64,000 nucleotides of DNA from Bacteroidales bacterium. GTDB lineage: Bacteria > Bacteroidota > Bacteroidia > Bacteroidales > UBA932. Positions 51,466-58,732 of this stretch are shown one piece after another. The stretch lies in NCBI GenBank assembly GCA_017445015.1, contig JAFSVL010000028.1, positions 124,001 to 188,000 on the forward strand. Direction: 5' to 3'. The notes below the pieces were generated by a model. That model was not told the DNA's origin and ran no database searches. It saw nothing but the letters and a program-made list of their open reading frames with translations. How positions within the stretch are numbered: position 1 is the first letter of the stretch; each line of letters begins with the position of its first letter. Made by a program: the position numbers and the translations under genes.

Positions 51466-52032
51466 ATGAAAATCAGATTCTTTGCTATTTATATCCTTGC
51501 CGGTGCGGCCTTCGTCGGCGTATCTCTCTGGGTGGCCCTGTCCCGGGGAAAGAGTGCCAAGGCACTGGCTGCCAAGTACAAACTTGGGGGCATCATGCTT
51601 ACTGCATGGTCCTTGTTGTCTGCCGCATCGTGCGAAATGCCCGGCCCCAAGATCATGTGCTACGAGCCTGCCGTGCCTCCCGAGGTCACCTGCTATGATG
51701 TGGCTGCTCCTTCCAACGTTCTTACAGTCAGCGTCAAGGGCAAGGAAGGCATGGAAGTGCAGCCGGGCGATGTACTTATTATCAGTATTGAGGCTCCAGA
51801 ATGCCTCAAGTATGCCTGCAGGATTACATCCCGCGATTCCGAGCCCTCCGTCATTCAGGACAAGACCTTTGACGGATTGCGATATACCAGCCGCCTGCTT
51901 CTCGAAATGCCTCTTGAGGCTACTGAATACAAGGGTGAGGCACTGGTTCAGGTCTTCGGTTATTACAGTGTTTCCGAGACCGAAGAACGGCAGATTCAGC
52001 TCGAAGGCGAGTTCGTCATCAAGTACATCTGA
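51466..52032 (+). CDS. Membrane/lipoprotein partner of a radical SAM/SPASM enzyme
   Basis: A 188-aa protein. Residues 4-25 form a transmembrane segment; a second hydrophobic stretch (GGIMLTAWSLLSAASC) ends in a lipobox-like cysteine at about residue 56. Just after it come two similar Cys-Tyr repeats, MCYEPAVPPEVTCYDVAAPS. The rest (about 85-188) is a beta-rich Ig-like domain with two more cysteines (CLKYAC). The stop overlaps the radical SAM start (TGATG). This matches, in layout, the Bacteroidetes pairs of a putative lipoprotein with a radical SAM/SPASM protein, in which the lipoprotein is the presumed substrate. The Cys-Tyr repeat is the obvious candidate for modification. The function is not established. 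Confidence 0.65.
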   Translation: MKIRFFAIYILAGAAFVGVSLWVALSRGKSAKALAAKYKLGGIMLTAWSLLSAASCEMPGPKIMCYEPAVPPEVTCYDVAAPSNVLTVSVKGKEGMEVQPGDVLIISIEAPECLKYACRITSRDSEPSVIQDKTFDGLRYTSRLLLEMPLEATEYKGEALVQVFGYYSVSETEERQIQLEGEFVIKYI

Positions 52033-53042
52033 TGGCACGCACGCATCTTAACAACATAGTATTCGAACTTACCCAGGCCTGCAACCAATGTTGCAGGTTC
52101 TGTTATAATTACTGGCGCGACGGCAGCACGCCCTTACCTCCGCCCGACCCGGCACAAGTCCGCCGGACCCTTCGCAAGCTCCTTTCACAGGCCTCCGTCG
52201 GTACCCTGTCCTTCTCCGGCGGCGAGCCCCTACTCCTTCGCAATATCCACGACCTTGCCCTCCATGCTCGCTTCCGGGGCAGCAACGTCAATATCCTTAC
52301 CAACGGCACCATGCTCACGCCCGAGTCCCTTCAGAACTTCATCAGCATTGGGATCGGAGCGATTCAGATTCCGTTTCTGAGCTATAAACCAGAGGTGCAC
52401 GAGTATCTGACGGGTTTGCCAGGTTCGTGGGCCAAGGCGTCGGATTCGCTGAAGAGGGTGGCGGGAAAGATGCCTGTCGGTGCTTTTGCCGTTCTTGTCA
52501 TAACCAAGGTGAACGCTCCCGACGTCACCGGAACGCTGGAGTTCCTTTATGACATCGGCGTCCGGAACGTCATGGTAAACCGTTTCAATATTGGAGGCAT
52601 GGGACTCAAGCATACGGAAGAACTGGCATTTGGCCGCGAGGCCCTTGCGGCCGCATTTGCCGATGTCGAGGACTTTGCCTGCGCCCATCCCGACATGCAC
52701 TTTGTGAGCGGTGTCTGCACACCCTTGTGCATGCTGGATACGGCTCCTTACCGTCACATCCGCTTTACCTGGTGCAGCACCGACTTCAGCCTCAGGCCGG
52801 TAGCCGTAAGCTATACGGGTGAAGTCCGTTTCTGCAACCATTCACCCGTCGTCATGGGGAACATCTACAACAGGCCCATAGGGGATATTCTTTTGGACCC
52901 TATGAACATTTCCCGCTACTCCGTGGTACCCGGACGCTGCAGGGACTGCCGGATGCTCAGCCGCTGCAACGGAGGATGCCGTGCAGCGTCGGAACAGGTT
53001 TTCGGAAGCTTCGGCGAAGCTGACCCTATCCTGAATTACTGA
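52032..53042 (+). CDS. Radical SAM/SPASM-domain enzyme
   Basis: A 336-aa enzyme. Seen here: the SAM-cluster motif ACNQCCRFCYNYW (C-x3-C-x2-C at residues 17-24), TLSFSGGEPLLLRN (the GGE motif), LTNGTML, and a C-terminal SPASM region RFCNHSPVVMGNIYNRPIGD followed by CRDCRMLSRCNGGCRAASEQ, with enough cysteines for one or two auxiliary [4Fe-4S] clusters. Known of the family: SPASM enzymes modify peptides or proteins (thioether, C-C or formylglycine formation). It is translationally coupled to the protein at 51466-52032, the probable substrate. No peptidase, exporter or RiPP recognition element is next to it. Confidence 0.88.
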   Translation: MARTHLNNIVFELTQACNQCCRFCYNYWRDGSTPLPPPDPAQVRRTLRKLLSQASVGTLSFSGGEPLLLRNIHDLALHARFRGSNVNILTNGTMLTPESLQNFISIGIGAIQIPFLSYKPEVHEYLTGLPGSWAKASDSLKRVAGKMPVGAFAVLVITKVNAPDVTGTLEFLYDIGVRNVMVNRFNIGGMGLKHTEELAFGREALAAAFADVEDFACAHPDMHFVSGVCTPLCMLDTAPYRHIRFTWCSTDFSLRPVAVSYTGEVRFCNHSPVVMGNIYNRPIGDILLDPMNISRYSVVPGRCRDCRMLSRCNGGCRAASEQVFGSFGEADPILNY

Positions 53043-53089
53043 ACCCTTGCCGTGTAATTGTTGGCTTGCAAAAGAGATCAAACCCGGCT

Positions 53090-54022
53090 TCAAGGCTTTC
53101 TCCCGGTTACATGTCCGAGGTCCATTGAAAAGGAGAGGATGTCGGCCCAGACTTCCTCATGACGGGTCTCATTATGGATTTCGTGGCGGAGGCCCGGGTA
53201 CAGTTTCAGGGATACGTTCTCATAACCTCTGTCCTTCATGGCCTGAACCGCCTGTCCAAGGGCTTTGTCACTTACGCGGCAAGGGTCCTGTGCACCGGAA
53301 ATAAAATACACGGGAAGGCCTGGGCGGCCGGCCGTCCAGTCTGTGGAATAGCAGTCTTTCATAAGCAGCAGAAGATTCAGGAAACCATCTGCAGTAAACA
53401 CGAACTGACACAGCGGGTCCGCGTGGTAGGCCTTCAGGACATCGGGATCCGAACACACCCAGGCCGACGGCCAGCCTTCTTTCTCAAACGGTCTGTTGTA
53501 GGCTCCGAAAGACAACTTCTGAAGGATTTTGGGCCGATAATGCCATCCTTTTATCCGGCCAAACATCCTGGCCAGGAGAATGCCGGCACCCTTTGCGGGG
53601 TTGTCGGAGGGACAGCCGCAGACGATAAGGCCGTCCACCTCTCTGTCGTATCGCCTGACGTAGGAACGCACCGCCAGGGATCCCATACTGTGGCCGAAGA
53701 GCGTGAACGGGAGACCCGGCCAGCGGTCCTTCGCCCACAGCGTAACAGCTTTGAGGTCCTCCACCAGGGCCAGCCAGCCGTCTTTCCCCATAAATCCAAG
53801 GTCTTCCCCGGACTTCACGGACCTGCCATGCCCCCGATGGTCATTACAAACCACGGCAAAGCCGTTTTTGCACAAAAACTCCATAAGGGGAATATACCTT
53901 TCCTTGTGTTCGCACATCCCGTGCGCTATCTGGATGATTCCCCGGGGCGTACCCTCAGGCTCCGCGTATATCAAAGACAGTTTCAGTCCGTCAACAGGAG
54001 AAATGATGATGTCAGTGTTCAT
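53090..54022 (-). CDS. Alpha/beta-hydrolase, monoacylglycerol lipase-like
   Basis: A 310-aa hydrolase. The start at 54022 (MNTDIIISPVDGLKLSL) is preferred over 54088 because the promoter box lies between. Seen here: IIQIAHGMCEHKERY (oxyanion HG), NDHRGHGRS, the nucleophile elbow LFGHSMGSLA, and the terminal His in YPGLRHEIHNET; the Asp is in ISGAQDPC. No signal peptide, so it is cytoplasmic. Lysophospholipase or monoglyceride lipase activity is likely. It stands alone. Confidence 0.85.
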   Translation of the reverse strand: MNTDIIISPVDGLKLSLIYAEPEGTPRGIIQIAHGMCEHKERYIPLMEFLCKNGFAVVCNDHRGHGRSVKSGEDLGFMGKDGWLALVEDLKAVTLWAKDRWPGLPFTLFGHSMGSLAVRSYVRRYDREVDGLIVCGCPSDNPAKGAGILLARMFGRIKGWHYRPKILQKLSFGAYNRPFEKEGWPSAWVCSDPDVLKAYHADPLCQFVFTADGFLNLLLLMKDCYSTDWTAGRPGLPVYFISGAQDPCRVSDKALGQAVQAMKDRGYENVSLKLYPGLRHEIHNETRHEEVWADILSFSMDLGHVTGRKP

Positions 54023-54039
54023 GATACGAATAAAGTTCA

Positions 54040-54047
54040 CAAAGATA
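54040..54047 (-). promoter_or_regulatory. Predicted -7 box for the alpha/beta-hydrolase
   Basis: TATCTTTG on the minus strand, 17 bases before the start at 54022. Confidence 0.55.
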
Positions 54048-54070
54048 CATTTTTTTCCATCCAAAACCAT

Positions 54071-54078
54071 TACCTTTG
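54071..54078 (+). promoter_or_regulatory. Predicted -7 box for the cupin-aminotransferase operon
   Basis: TACCTTTG fits TAnnTTTG, back to back with the promoter at 54040-54047 and 41 bases before the ATG at 54120. Confidence 0.55.
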
Positions 54079-54119
54079 CACCCTGCAAAGCCTACGAATG
54101 AGAATAGATAATAATGACC

Positions 54120-54584
54120 ATGAAAAGGATTTTCAATTGGGCGCTGTCCGCCACGCTGGTATTGGGCGCAAGCGCGTTTACGGCCTGCTCTTCGGCCAGC
54201 ACGAACAATGTGGAACAGGAAAAAGTAGAGACCACCGAACTGATCCGGACCAGCCAGAGCTGGGACGGCGTGGAATTGCCCGACTATTTTGAGGGACGGC
54301 CGGAACTGGTAGCCGTCAAATACGTATTCCCGGCAGGGAAAAAACTGGGCTGGCACCATCATCCCGTGATGAATTACGGCATCCTGGTGCAGGGCGAACT
54401 GACCATTATCGGGCAGGACGGCAAGGAGAAGGTGGTCCACGAGGGCGAGCCCGTCGTCGAAATGGTGAACACCATCCACCACGGCGAAAACCGCGGGTCC
54501 AAACCCGTCATCCTCTATATGTTCTATCTCTCGCAGAAGGACATGCCCCTGGCCGTCCAGCACCCGGAGATTCCATTGGATTAA
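54120..54584 (+). CDS. Cupin-domain lipoprotein
   Basis: A 154-aa protein with a lipoprotein signal (MKRIFNWALSATLVLGASAFTAC); an ATG two codons upstream at 54114 is possible. The mature part is one cupin domain: GKKLGWHHHPVMNYGILVQGELTI supplies the His metal ligands and Glu of motif 1, and NTIHHGENRG gives motif 2. It would bind a metal in the periplasm or outer leaflet. The role is unknown: secreted cupins can be isomerases, dioxygenases or binding proteins. It is 12 bp upstream of the aminotransferase gene. Confidence 0.78.
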   Translation: MKRIFNWALSATLVLGASAFTACSSASTNNVEQEKVETTELIRTSQSWDGVELPDYFEGRPELVAVKYVFPAGKKLGWHHHPVMNYGILVQGELTIIGQDGKEKVVHEGEPVVEMVNTIHHGENRGSKPVILYMFYLSQKDMPLAVQHPEIPLD

Positions 54585-54596
54585 AAATCCCAGATT

Positions 54597-55802
54597 ATGC
54601 CGCAGATTTCCAATACCGCCCGGATCATGCCGGAATCGGCCATCCGCAAGCTTACGCCTTACGCCGACCAGGCCAAGGCCGACGGCGTGCACGTCTATCA
54701 CCTGAACATCGGGGCGCCGGACATCAAATCCCCGGAGAGCGCGGTGCAGGCGGTCAAGGACTTTGAATTCGACCATCTCCCCTACTCGAATTCCGCGGGC
54801 ACCTTCGCGCTGCGGCGGGCGCTGGTAGAGAAGTACTACCAGCCCATCGGCATCGACATCACCGTCAACGACATCCTTGCCACGGTAGCGGGCTCCGAAG
54901 CGCTGACGATGGTTTTCCAGGCGGCCTGCGACCCGGGCGACGAGGTGCTGGTGATGGAGCCCTTCTACTGCAACTACAACACCTTTACGATGATGAACCG
55001 CGTCGAGATGGTCGCGGTCCACACCGATATCAAGGACGGATTCAAGGTTCCGCCGATGGAGGCCTTCGAAGCGGCCATCACCCCGCGCACCAAAGCCATC
55101 CTGCTCTGCAACCCCGGCAACCCCACCGGAACGCTCTACAGCAAGAAGGAAATGCTGGCTATCGGCGAACTGTGCCGCAAGCATGACCTTTTCCTGGTTT
55201 CCGACGAGGCCTACCGCGAATTCTGCTACACCGGCGAGCCCTATTTCTCCGCGATGCAGATTCCCGACCTGCGGGAAAACATCATTCTGGTCGATTCGGC
55301 CTCCAAGCGCTATAACCTCTGCGGCGCGCGCGTGGGCTGCATCGTTTCCTACAACCGCGATGTGCTGGGGCTCATCACGAAACTCGCGCAGGCGCGGCTC
55401 TGCCCCCCGGTGCTCGGCCAGACCGCCCTGTACGGCGCCCTCGACGCCCCCGCTTCCTATTACGAGGACGTCCGCAAGGAATATATCGCCCGCAGGGACT
55501 ACACCGTCAAGACCCTCAATGAGATTCCCGGCGTCTTTTCCCCGATGCCGATGGGCGCGTTCTACACCGTCGCTTCCCTGCCGGTGCATAATGCCGAAAA
55601 CTTTGCCAAGTGGCTGCTGACGGACTTCCGCCTCGACGGGGAAACGACGATGATTACGCCCGCCGCTCCCTTCTACAAGACCAAGGGCGAGGGCATGAAC
55701 CAGGTACGCATCGCCTATGTGCTGGAAGTCCCCGCACTCAAGAAGGCCATCCGCATTATCCGGGAAGGCCTGGCTATCTACCGCAAACTGGAGACCCCCT
55801 AA
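54597..55802 (+). CDS. PLP-dependent class I/II aminotransferase
   Basis: A 401-aa fold-type I aminotransferase of the aspartate aminotransferase group. Seen here: LNIGAPDIKSPESAVQAV, PYSNSAGTFALRRAL, ATVAGSEALTMVF (cofactor phosphate cup), CNPGNPTGTLYSKKEM, VSDEAYREFCYTGEP (Asp/Tyr contact PLP) and the Lys in LVDSASKRYNLCGARVG. The C-terminal FSPMPMGAFYTVASLPV fits the same family. The amino-acid substrate cannot be fixed. Four-base convergent overlap with the C10 peptidase gene. Confidence 0.88.
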   Translation: MPQISNTARIMPESAIRKLTPYADQAKADGVHVYHLNIGAPDIKSPESAVQAVKDFEFDHLPYSNSAGTFALRRALVEKYYQPIGIDITVNDILATVAGSEALTMVFQAACDPGDEVLVMEPFYCNYNTFTMMNRVEMVAVHTDIKDGFKVPPMEAFEAAITPRTKAILLCNPGNPTGTLYSKKEMLAIGELCRKHDLFLVSDEAYREFCYTGEPYFSAMQIPDLRENIILVDSASKRYNLCGARVGCIVSYNRDVLGLITKLAQARLCPPVLGQTALYGALDAPASYYEDVRKEYIARRDYTVKTLNEIPGVFSPMPMGAFYTVASLPVHNAENFAKWLLTDFRLDGETTMITPAAPFYKTKGEGMNQVRIAYVLEVPALKKAIRIIREGLAIYRKLETP

Positions 55803-57526
55803 GGCACCGATATTTCCTGAAGAATGGTCTCCCGGCTGCCGTCTTCATGAGTGATGACGGCCTTGAGGCGGTGCGTTCCCTGCGTGAGGGGCGGCGTGCG
55901 CTCACTGCACTTCACGCCGTCAAAATACCATTCCAGCGCCACATAAGGACGGTTCCCGAAGAGCAGCGAAGGACTCAGCTGTTCCCCGCGATAATACACG
56001 GCTTCCCGCTGGATAAAACGGATGTCCGGTCCCGCATGGAGGTATCCGACCGTGCCGTCGTCCAGGCCATAAGGCATCGGTTCCCAGTCGGACCCCGTAC
56101 GGTAAAAAACCTTCAGGACATCGCCCAGGGCCGGCTCGGCGCTGATGCGCGCATCATAATCATAGATGCGTACGCCGTAGTTGGGTTCGAGCAGGGGTAC
56201 GCTTTCCGCCGCCCCCACAAACTCCCTGAGCGTTCCGTCCCCCGCCACGAGTCCCACGCGCAGCGCTCCCCCGCTGTAACTATAGTTTCCACGGTTCGCG
56301 CAGAGGCCGAATTCCAGCCGGAAGGGGCTGTCTTTCGCGATGGTTCCGGACACCAGCCGCAGGCCCTGCATATCACCGGAACGGCGCATGCACAGCATAT
56401 CCTTGGGACGGGAACTGCCGCTTTTGTCAGGAATGAGGTCGAAAGCGGCGGCATGCCGGAAATAGTAGCCATATTCCGCCTCGCGGGAAGCATCGCCCGC
56501 ATAGGGGAAGAAGCAGTCGATGGAAAAATAGCCGTTGCAACTGCCCTTCCAGCCCCAGTTTACGTGCAGGCAGGACATTTCGTCATAGCCGTCCACGACA
56601 AAGGCATGACCGTACGTGGCCTCCGAAAAGGCCGAATAGAGCACCGGACGGCCGGCATCGATTTCCGCCTTGATGCGCGCCATCCAGGAAGATGTCGTGT
56701 AGTAACTGCGCTGCTCCACAAGCGCCGACATCGAATAACCGAAATATTGCGCCATCTTTGCCGGCGCATCATTGGCATAGGCGCTGGTCCCGCTCGCGTT
56801 GAACGCGGATTCTATGGCGATGGCGCAGTCATAAACCAGGCGCGCGACGCTGCGGTTGTCCGCGGGAACGTGATTGAGCGGCATGTCCGCCCAGTTGTAA
56901 CTATGCCCCAGCGCATGCCCGTTTTGATAGATGCGCGTCCCTTTCTCCGAAACAAACTCATAGCCGGGCAGCACGTCGCTTCCCTTTTCCGGCCAGCGGT
57001 AGTGGCGCATGATGATGGCCATCGCCAGCGCAACGCAGCCGGTGAGGGATTTTTCGCCATCGACAACAGGGGTATATTCATTGAAGGGCGCATGCTGGTC
57101 CCAGGTCGCGGTATTGATGAGGCGCGCAGTCCCCTCTCCCGCCCGGCTCAGCACCGCCGGCCGGTCCCATACAGCCTGAAGGCGGCTGTCGGAAATGCGG
57201 CCTTTCGCCGCAGATTCCCGGATGACCCGCGAAGTGGATTCCGCCCACGCACGGAGGTTGTCCGGAGCATCTTTCAGGGTAAAGCGGCCGCTGTGTGAAT
57301 AGGCCAGCACGGGAAGCGTGCAATCATCGGCGGAAACAATGACAAAACCGCCGCTCCTGCGATTGAATACATAGCAGCCTGCGGGAGCATCGGGCAGTCT
57401 CACCCAATCATCCGCGCCGGCAAAAAAGTCCGCCGCAACCTTCCGCGCCCGCTGTTCGCTGACCGGTGCCGCTGCCAAGGAGAAAGCCGCCGCCAGGGCG
57501 GACAGGAACAAAATCAGTCGTTTCAT
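55799..57526 (-). CDS. C10-family cysteine peptidase (streptopain-like) with prodomain
   Basis: A 575-aa secreted protease. The start at 57526 (MKRLILFLSALAAAFSLAAA) gives a signal peptide and overlaps the upstream stop by 4 bp. Residues about 20-130 form a Spi-type prodomain (SEQRARKVAADFF, CYVFNRRSGGFVIVSADD). The peptidase has WDQHAPFNEY, the active-site Cys164 in KSLTGCVALAMAIIMRHYRW, His307 in TYGHAFVVDGYDEM, and VNWGWKGSCNGYFSID. About 200 C-terminal residues form beta domains. Known of the family: SpeB, interpain and the Bacteroides Bfp proteases. It is coupled to the lipoprotein gene upstream. Confidence 0.9.
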   Translation of the reverse strand: MKRLILFLSALAAAFSLAAAPVSEQRARKVAADFFAGADDWVRLPDAPAGCYVFNRRSGGFVIVSADDCTLPVLAYSHSGRFTLKDAPDNLRAWAESTSRVIRESAAKGRISDSRLQAVWDRPAVLSRAGEGTARLINTATWDQHAPFNEYTPVVDGEKSLTGCVALAMAIIMRHYRWPEKGSDVLPGYEFVSEKGTRIYQNGHALGHSYNWADMPLNHVPADNRSVARLVYDCAIAIESAFNASGTSAYANDAPAKMAQYFGYSMSALVEQRSYYTTSSWMARIKAEIDAGRPVLYSAFSEATYGHAFVVDGYDEMSCLHVNWGWKGSCNGYFSIDCFFPYAGDASREAEYGYYFRHAAAFDLIPDKSGSSRPKDMLCMRRSGDMQGLRLVSGTIAKDSPFRLEFGLCANRGNYSYSGGALRVGLVAGDGTLREFVGAAESVPLLEPNYGVRIYDYDARISAEPALGDVLKVFYRTGSDWEPMPYGLDDGTVGYLHAGPDIRFIQREAVYYRGEQLSPSLLFGNRPYVALEWYFDGVKCSERTPPLTQGTHRLKAVITHEDGSRETILQEISVP

Positions 57527-58644
57527 AGGGCCGTCTGCACAATAAGAAGGGTTCCCCCGGAGGCGTCGATATACCATTCCAGACCGTCCTCCCGCTTGAC
57601 GGGCGTCAGCGTCACGGGAGCGGCCGGACAGCCGGAAACGCCGATGGCGGAGAACTGCGCTTCAATGGCCCCTTCACGCTGGAGCGGGAGCCGCACGCAC
57701 AGCACCTTTCCGTCTTCCAGGCACTGAAGGCGCCATTCCAGCGAAGCGGGACCCTCGACAAGGCCGATCTGGTCGCGCAAAGGGGTATAGGCATAGACCG
57801 GCATCATCTGCCCCTTGATATTGACAGTATAGAGTCCGGGGGCCGTCAAATTCAGATAGGGCGGTTCCGATTGTACGTACTCCACTTCCTGCAGGGTGAC
57901 GCAGGCGCCGCGCCCCAGTTCCACCGGATCCAGCGCAACGGACATCGCGCCGCCGTCGGTGTCGGTCAGCAGCAGTTGCGCGCCGCTGGAGAGGGCCCCC
58001 GCGGGAAGCACGAAACGGAAAACCACCGCTCCGGCGCCCGGATTCACCCCTTTCCCGCAATCCAGCGTCAGGGCATGTCCGGCTTCCCCGTCAAAAGAAA
58101 GGGCCGGCTCCGCACCGGTGCTCACCTGCGCCTTCCCGCAGAGGGGATGATCCCCGTCCGTCTTCAATTCCAGCCTGGCGATGCCCATATCTCCGCGCAC
58201 GGGCAGTTCCACCACCGCCATCGGCGTACGCAACTGCGCTTCTCCGCTGCCTTCCACCCTGGCCGCAAAGAAACCCGCCGCGGCATCGTAACCATCCTTG
58301 CTGTAAGTCTGTACGTCGGGAAGGGTAAGCATCAGGGAGGACGGCGTACCGAACTCCGCCACCGCCTCTACGGGCCAGACCAGGAAAAACGGGGCGCTGC
58401 CGGGTTTTTCACCGGAAAACCCACCGCGGGCACTCCGGGCGCCGGAATTCAGGGCGAAGGTATTGCCCCGGGGCCGCGTGGAACTCAGGACCTTGACCGC
58501 ATCACCGGACACCCACACGGGGTCCGCAGCAAAGGGAACGGCTTCCCGTGTCAGGGTAAAACCCAGTTCATTGGTAAACTGGTCGATGACGGTGCAGGCA
58601 GTCAGGAGAACGCAGGCCGCGACGAAACAGATTCCTTTCTTCAT
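57523..58644 (-). CDS. Fimbrillin-like lipoprotein coupled to the C10 peptidase
   Basis: A 373-aa lipoprotein (MKKGICFVAACVLLTAC, Cys17). The N-terminal ~250 residues resemble fimbrillin-type domains (VWVSGDAVKVLSSTRPRGN, GGFSGEKPGSAPFFLVWP, VVELPVRGDMGIARLELK), followed by a smaller beta domain (LNLTAPGLYTVN, ASGGTLLIVQTAL). The gene overlaps the C10 peptidase start by 4 bp. In Bacteroides, C10 peptidases are often encoded beside small lipoprotein inhibitors; this protein is larger, but it may serve as a partner, anchor or inhibitor, which is inference. Confidence 0.65.
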   Translation of the reverse strand: MKKGICFVAACVLLTACTVIDQFTNELGFTLTREAVPFAADPVWVSGDAVKVLSSTRPRGNTFALNSGARSARGGFSGEKPGSAPFFLVWPVEAVAEFGTPSSLMLTLPDVQTYSKDGYDAAAGFFAARVEGSGEAQLRTPMAVVELPVRGDMGIARLELKTDGDHPLCGKAQVSTGAEPALSFDGEAGHALTLDCGKGVNPGAGAVVFRFVLPAGALSSGAQLLLTDTDGGAMSVALDPVELGRGACVTLQEVEYVQSEPPYLNLTAPGLYTVNIKGQMMPVYAYTPLRDQIGLVEGPASLEWRLQCLEDGKVLCVRLPLQREGAIEAQFSAIGVSGCPAAPVTLTPVKREDGLEWYIDASGGTLLIVQTAL

Positions 58645-58705
58645 AGCGCAAATATCCGCAATTCCGCTTACATTCGCAAGTGTCGAAAATGAGATAAATA
58701 TTTAA

Positions 58706-58713
58706 TATATTTG
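58706..58713 (+). promoter_or_regulatory. Predicted -7 box for the GH3 gene
   Basis: TATATTTG fits TAnnTTTG, 19 bases before the ATG at 58733. Confidence 0.6.
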
Positions 58714-58732
58714 TGGAATAATTCGTTTGGAT

